Part shown: one piece after another, positions 5,306 through 7,859 of the stretch
Position numbering within the stretch: the stretch's first letter is position 1
How the letters are laid out: the number at the start of each line of letters is the position of its first letter
Source: Bacillota bacterium
GTDB lineage: Bacteria; Bacillota; Clostridia; Lachnospirales; Lachnospiraceae
DNA length: 7,859 bases
Reading direction: 5' to 3'
Assembly (NCBI GenBank): GCA_023387655.1
Contig: JAEWHR010000009.1
Location: 1-7,859, forward strand
The notes under the pieces: model-generated
Database searches by the model: none
Told to the model about the DNA's origin: nothing
What the model saw: the letters and a program-made list of their open reading frames with translations, nothing else
Made by a program: the position numbers and the translations under genes

Positions 5306-6388
5306 ATGTTATCATCACTAAAAAATTGGTACCACCCCCAACCAACAATAAAGAATTCAGGCCGTGATCCCTACATAGATAACTTACGATTTTTCTTAAT
5401 TATTTTAGTTGTCATAGGGCATTTTTTAAGCCAACTTATAAAGATTAAGGAGCTTAAATATCTATATTATATCATTCACATATTTCATATGCCATGTTTT
5501 GTGTTTGTATCAGGCTATGTATCCAAACATGTACATAAAAACGGGATATTCAATACCCGTAAAATAATGTCTCTCTTCTGGATGTTTTTGTTATTCAAGA
5601 TTGGAAACTATATCTGTTATGGAATGAATGGTAAACTAAATCTTTTCTATGTAAAAGATGCACCTTGGTATTTATTATCCCTCACATTTTGGACTATGTT
5701 AATACCATTCTTTGAAAAATGCAATAAAACCCTTGTACTTATCTCAACAATCTTACTCGCGTTAATATGTGGTTATGATTCCTCCATCGGCTCATTTTTG
5801 GTATTATCCAGAACAATAGTCTTTTTACCATTCTTTATTTTAGGCTTTTACACAACGAAAGAACATTTGGACAAGCTACTCAATCTTAGATTAAGAATAC
5901 CAGCAATCCTTTTGTTTTGTGGCAGTTTTTTATTACTTACAATGATATATCCTTATGTAAAACCATTTGTAAAAATTGTATTTGCAGGTTCCTCCTATGC
6001 TACCATATTTAAAAAATATTGGCATTATGGAGCCATCATTCGTTTGATTTGGTATGGACTTGCATCTATTTTTACTATTAGCTTTTTATTATTAGTACCA
6101 AGAGTTAAATTGTCCTTTACAGTACTTGGGGAACGAACTTTACCAGTTTATATTTTACACATTTTCATTCGTAATCGATTAGTAGCACATGGATTCTTCG
6201 CATGGTTACTTGGAATGCCAAAACTGATTATTTTGATGATTATACCATTTTGTATATTACTAACCTTCTTTTTGGCAAACCCTTATTTTCATCGAATTAC
6301 TCAGTTTATAATGAAACATCCATTTTTATTAGGATTATCGTATAAACGTAATAAAGCAATTGGTGTTCCATCACCAAGAAACATGTGA
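5306..6388 (+). CDS. Acyltransferase-3 family membrane protein (fucose 4-O-acetylase-like)
   Basis: This integral membrane enzyme of the acyltransferase 3 family probably moves an acetyl or similar acyl group onto a cell-surface sugar or polysaccharide. From ATG 5306 it has 360 residues. Family features are RDPYIDNLRFFLIILVVIGH (20-39, with the conserved His39 at the end of the first helix), FHMPCFVFVSGYVSK (60-74), APWYLLSLTFW (119-129), RTIVFLPFFILGFY (169-182) and GERTLPVYILH (275-285). About ten hydrophobic segments are present. The layout resembles the fucose 4-O-acetylase/NolL group. The 5306 start is chosen because AAAGGA (5292-5297) lies eight bases upstream, while the in-frame ATG at 5213 has no such site. 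No clear promoter is visible in 5150-5290. The substrate cannot be told from sequence, and no glycan genes adjoin. Confidence 0.88.
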   Translation: MLSSLKNWYHPQPTIKNSGRDPYIDNLRFFLIILVVIGHFLSQLIKIKELKYLYYIIHIFHMPCFVFVSGYVSKHVHKNGIFNTRKIMSLFWMFLLFKIGNYICYGMNGKLNLFYVKDAPWYLLSLTFWTMLIPFFEKCNKTLVLISTILLALICGYDSSIGSFLVLSRTIVFLPFFILGFYTTKEHLDKLLNLRLRIPAILLFCGSFLLLTMIYPYVKPFVKIVFAGSSYATIFKKYWHYGAIIRLIWYGLASIFTISFLLLVPRVKLSFTVLGERTLPVYILHIFIRNRLVAHGFFAWLLGMPKLIILMIIPFCILLTFFLANPYFHRITQFIMKHPFLLGLSYKRNKAIGVPSPRNM

Positions 6389-6469
6389 TGGATTGGATTG
6401 TATATAAAACACATACTGACTTTTCAGTTTTAACAAGAGTATTTGACAAATAATTAATCGCAAACAACG

Positions 6470-6513
6470 AAAAGGCTCCAGAAAAATGGATATAACATTT
6501 CTCTGGAGCTTTT
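6470..6513. terminator. Probable bidirectional terminator between convergent genes
   Basis: CTCCAGA (6476-6482) pairs with TCTGGAG (6502-6508). The stem continues as AAAAG/CTTTT (6470-6474 with 6509-6513) past a bulged G, and an inner helix pairs AAATG (6484-6488) with CATTT (6496-6500). Both strands end in CTTTT, a short U-run, so termination may be incomplete. It lies 80 nt past the acyltransferase stop and 174 nt past the darA stop. Confidence 0.65.
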
Positions 6514-6526
6514 GATTCGCGGAGCT

Positions 6527-6547
6527 TAGAGTGGCGAAGCCACTTTG
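6527..6547. repeat. GC-rich hairpin AGTGGC-GAA-GCCACT
   Basis: A perfect 6-bp stem (6530-6535 with 6539-6544) around GAA is extended by three A-T or wobble pairs. It follows the 6470-6513 hairpin closely, and GGAGCTT is repeated at 6505 and 6521. It stands out in AT-rich surroundings and looks like a dispersed intergenic repeat unit. Copy number elsewhere cannot be seen from one window. Confidence 0.45.
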
Positions 6548-6686
6548 TTCTATAAAATAAAAATGGTGCTTATCATATTAATCATCTAAATACCTGTACA
6601 GTAATCAAAAGAAATGGGTTAGATATTTAAAAGTGTATCTATAAAACTAAATTTTGTAATTAATTTTTCAAGAAAACTTTCAATTG

Positions 6687-7025
6687 TTATATCTTATAAC
6701 ATTGCTCTACAGGAAGCACGAATATAGTTACGCCACCCTCTTGCACATCAATTGGATAAGGAGTGCTTACACCTGGATACATAGAGTCTGTACCTGCATA
6801 GGAAGATAAACATTGAACCTCATTACGTACGCCTGCCATTTTCTTTAAAATTCCACACACTTCATCTACTTTATTATCATCTACACCGATCAGTAAAGAA
6901 GTGTTCCCTTGCTTTAGAAAACCACCGGTAGAGGACAATTTTGTAACAAAATAATGTTTCTTATTTAACTCTGCAATTGTTGCTTGTTCATCATCGTTTT
7001 TTAAAATTGCTAAGATCATCTTCAT
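6687..7025 (-). CDS. darA: Cyclic-di-AMP receptor protein DarA/PstA (PII-like)
   Basis: This soluble PII-like protein belongs to a family that binds the second messenger cyclic di-AMP as a trimer. At 112 residues it fits the usual 109-112. The family pattern is clear: MKMILAILKNDD at the start, VTKLSSTGGFLKQGNTSLLIGV (27-48) with Thr28, Gly34-Gly35-Phe36 and Asn41 in the region known to contact the nucleotide, and PYPIDVQEGGVTIFVLPVEQ (89-108) at the end. The start is ATG 7025-7023, because GGAGGTG (7038-7032) lies six bases upstream. An in-frame TTG at 7040 would place that site inside the coding region and is rejected. Its own promoter is at 7071-7099. The downstream effect of the receptor is poorly known in the family. 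It is not next to tmk-holB as in B. subtilis. Confidence 0.95.
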   Translation of the reverse strand: MKMILAILKNDDEQATIAELNKKHYFVTKLSSTGGFLKQGNTSLLIGVDDNKVDEVCGILKKMAGVRNEVQCLSSYAGTDSMYPGVSTPYPIDVQEGGVTIFVLPVEQCYKI

Positions 7026-7070
7026 ACAATCCACCTCCAAATTTACTAAATACCTCGTATGATATCTATT

Positions 7071-7099
7071 ATTTTACCATTTTTTCGGCAATTTTGCAA
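7071..7099 (-). promoter_or_regulatory. SigA-type promoter of darA
   Basis: On the minus strand TTGCAA (7099-7094), a 17-base spacer and TAAAAT (7076-7071) are seen, with TG one base before the -10 as in extended promoters. Transcription would start near 7064 and give a leader of about 39 nt. Confidence 0.65.
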
Positions 7100-7201
7100 G
7101 TTTATGATAATAGTTCTCAAATTTTATTAATTATATCCCAAGGTTGATGCCTGTGTCCGTGGATGATCAAATTCCAAAGTCAGATAAGTCTTCTGTATCG
7201 G

Positions 7202-7230
7202 TTATCCTAACAATAGGATAATAATTTTTT
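7202..7230 (+). terminator. Plus-strand intrinsic terminator without a recognised gene
   Basis: TTATCCTA (7202-7209) pairs perfectly with TAGGATAA (7214-7221) around ACAA, and T-rich sequence ending in six T (7225-7230) follows. The opposite strand has no T-run after the stem, so it acts for rightward transcripts. No plus-strand gene lies upstream back to the acyltransferase, so the transcript it would end is unknown. Confidence 0.65.
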
Positions 7231-7264
7231 CAATAAATGGCAATTTTTCTTTGTATAACACGAC

Positions 7265-7305
7265 AAAAAAGCATCTAAAAACCAATCTGATTTCTAAATG
7301 CTTTT
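7265..7305 (-). terminator. Intrinsic terminator of the substrate-binding protein gene
   Basis: On the minus strand arms 7305-7291 and 7281-7267 pair over 15 positions, with two G-U pairs that would be mismatches in plus-strand RNA. The loop has 9 nt and the arm runs into six T. The wobble pattern shows it is built for leftward transcripts. It lies about 100 nt after the stop at 7404. Confidence 0.85.
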
Positions 7306-7403
7306 CTAAAAGTGTACGATCTTATAGCCAATGTCCTATCTAAATGATATTTCTTTTCACACTCTCCATGGCATTGGTTTTTCCCGCACTTTTCTATTTT
7401 AAG

Positions 7404-7859
7404 CTATTTGGCTGCTTTCGTTGCGTACGTGGTATCAACTAAATCCGTATATGATGCACGTTTAGATAACATATCAGAGCTATCTAAAATATCCTGTAAC
7501 AGATTAAAGCTATCTTCGTTAAAAACCAAATCTTCTTTCCAAGTCTGTTGATCTTTGTATCTAGTTACAATCTTAGTTACAGTGTCCAAATCTGTCTCTT
7601 TAAATTGTGGTTTAATAACCTTGGCAATTTCTTCTGAAGTATGGGTATTTACATAATCCATACCTTTTTGAAGAGCATTTACAAATTTCTGAATCGTCTC
7701 AGGATTATCTTTGATATAACTAAGTTTTGCAGAATAAGCCGTATAAGGAACCATACCACTCTCTACACCAAGAGATGCAACAACCTTTCCTGCATTTTGA
7801 GTCTCAAGACCAGTAGCTGCAGGCTCGAATTCGATTGTATAATCGCCAGTACCTGCTTG
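7404..7859 (-). CDS. ABC transporter substrate-binding protein, C-terminal part (5' end outside window)
   Basis: The reading frame stays open from the stop TAG (7406-7404) to the right edge, giving the last 151 residues. The visible part resembles the second lobe of NMT1/THI5- or SsuA-like extracellular binding proteins: GDYTIEFEPAATGLE (5-19), a hinge region with GKVVASLGVESG (24-35), VPYTAYSAKLSYIKDNPETI (37-56), then a helical end with FVNALQKGMDYVNTHTSEEI. In this family such proteins capture organic sulfur compounds, thiamine precursors or similar ligands for uptake. The signal peptide, lipobox and most ligand residues lie outside, so the ligand cannot be assigned. An internal ATG at 7754 is not the start, because family-like sequence continues upstream of it. 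Permease and ATPase genes would be expected upstream, beyond the edge, since a terminator follows directly downstream. Confidence 0.85.
   Translation of the reverse strand, partial: QAGTGDYTIEFEPAATGLETQNAGKVVASLGVESGMVPYTAYSAKLSYIKDNPETIQKFVNALQKGMDYVNTHTSEEIAKVIKPQFKETDLDTVTKIVTRYKDQQTWKEDLVFNEDSFNLLQDILDSSDMLSKRASYTDLVDTTYATKAAK

Larger units (their letters stand above)
6389..6686. other. Convergent intergenic region between the acyltransferase gene and darA
   Basis: No gene is seen. The region contains a weak 5-bp hairpin (ACTGA 6415-6419 with TCAGT 6424-6428, followed by TTT), the larger hairpin at 6470-6513, and the hairpin at 6527-6547. From 6548 to 6686 there is only AT-rich DNA, and I found no terminator close to the darA stop. 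Confidence 0.55.
7041..7403. other. Intergenic region between the substrate-binding protein gene and darA
   Basis: The region holds the darA promoter (7071-7099), a patch of higher GC content (about 7137-7207), a plus-strand terminator (7202-7230) and the minus-strand terminator of the transporter gene (7265-7305). The patch includes a 24-codon plus-strand frame from ATG 7147 to TAA 7221, with AAGG only three bases before the ATG. Between 7306 and 7403 I see no gene. The frame after the transporter gene's TAG stays open for about 37 codons, which I take as chance. Confidence 0.55.

Noticed and set aside
7306..7403. Continuation of the substrate-binding protein frame past its TAG (about 37 codons, Cys/His-rich)
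   Set aside because: The alanine/lysine ending is normal for the family, and nothing suggests stop readthrough. A 9-codon ATG frame (MESVKRNII) in the same stretch lacks a ribosome binding site.
1..7859. Defence systems, CRISPR arrays, tRNA or rRNA genes, transposases, phage genes
   Set aside because: I looked for these on both strands and saw no repeat-spacer pattern, no transposase-like protein and no RNA gene signature. The protein-coding content is ordinary chromosomal.

Overview
The window reads as chromosomal DNA of a low-GC Gram-positive bacterium of the class Clostridia, most likely a Lachnospiraceae member of the Clostridium (Lachnoclostridium) phytofermentans kind. The grounds are AT-rich intergenic DNA, strong GGAGG-type ribosome binding sites, near-consensus SigA promoters, and the gene families present: a YerC/YecD TrpR-like protein, a DUF1836 regulator, PcrA helicase and a DarA/PstA cyclic-di-AMP receptor. 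The genus-level guess is inference.

Layout. 1-451 is a divergent intergenic region. It has a minus-strand promoter and a possible ribosome binding site for a gene beyond the left edge, plus a plus-strand promoter and a terminator-like hairpin in the leader of yerC (452-772, +). A bidirectional terminator (913-948) separates yerC from the convergent DUF1836 gene (969-1628, -, TTG start, consensus promoter with almost no leader). The region 1677-2050 has an 81-nt G-free tract and an extended -10 promoter for pcrA (2051-4480, +). Next come a small membrane protein with an acidic tail (4747-5034, +) behind a hairpin-rich leader, a terminator, and an acyltransferase-3 family membrane protein (5306-6388, +). 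The right part is on the minus strand: darA (6687-7025) with its own promoter, and the C-terminal part of an ABC-transporter substrate-binding protein (7404-7859, cut by the window edge) with a minus-strand terminator at 7265-7305. A plus-strand terminator at 7202-7230 has no recognised plus-strand gene in front of it.

How the genes relate. Most genes look like separate transcription units with their own promoters or terminators rather than one operon. yerC lies close to pcrA, as it does in Bacillus subtilis, but here the DUF1836 gene sits between them in the opposite direction, and neither pcrB nor ligA flanks pcrA. The functions are helicase-based repair, transcription regulation, second-messenger binding, envelope or polysaccharide acylation, and solute uptake, with no evident shared pathway.

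I see no defence system, CRISPR array, RNA gene of a known family, intact insertion sequence or phage gene. The points most worth a second look are non-coding: the leader terminator of yerC, the leader of the small membrane gene, the AACATATG(TT) sites near three promoters or upstream regions, the G-free tract, and the orphan terminator island at 7140-7230.
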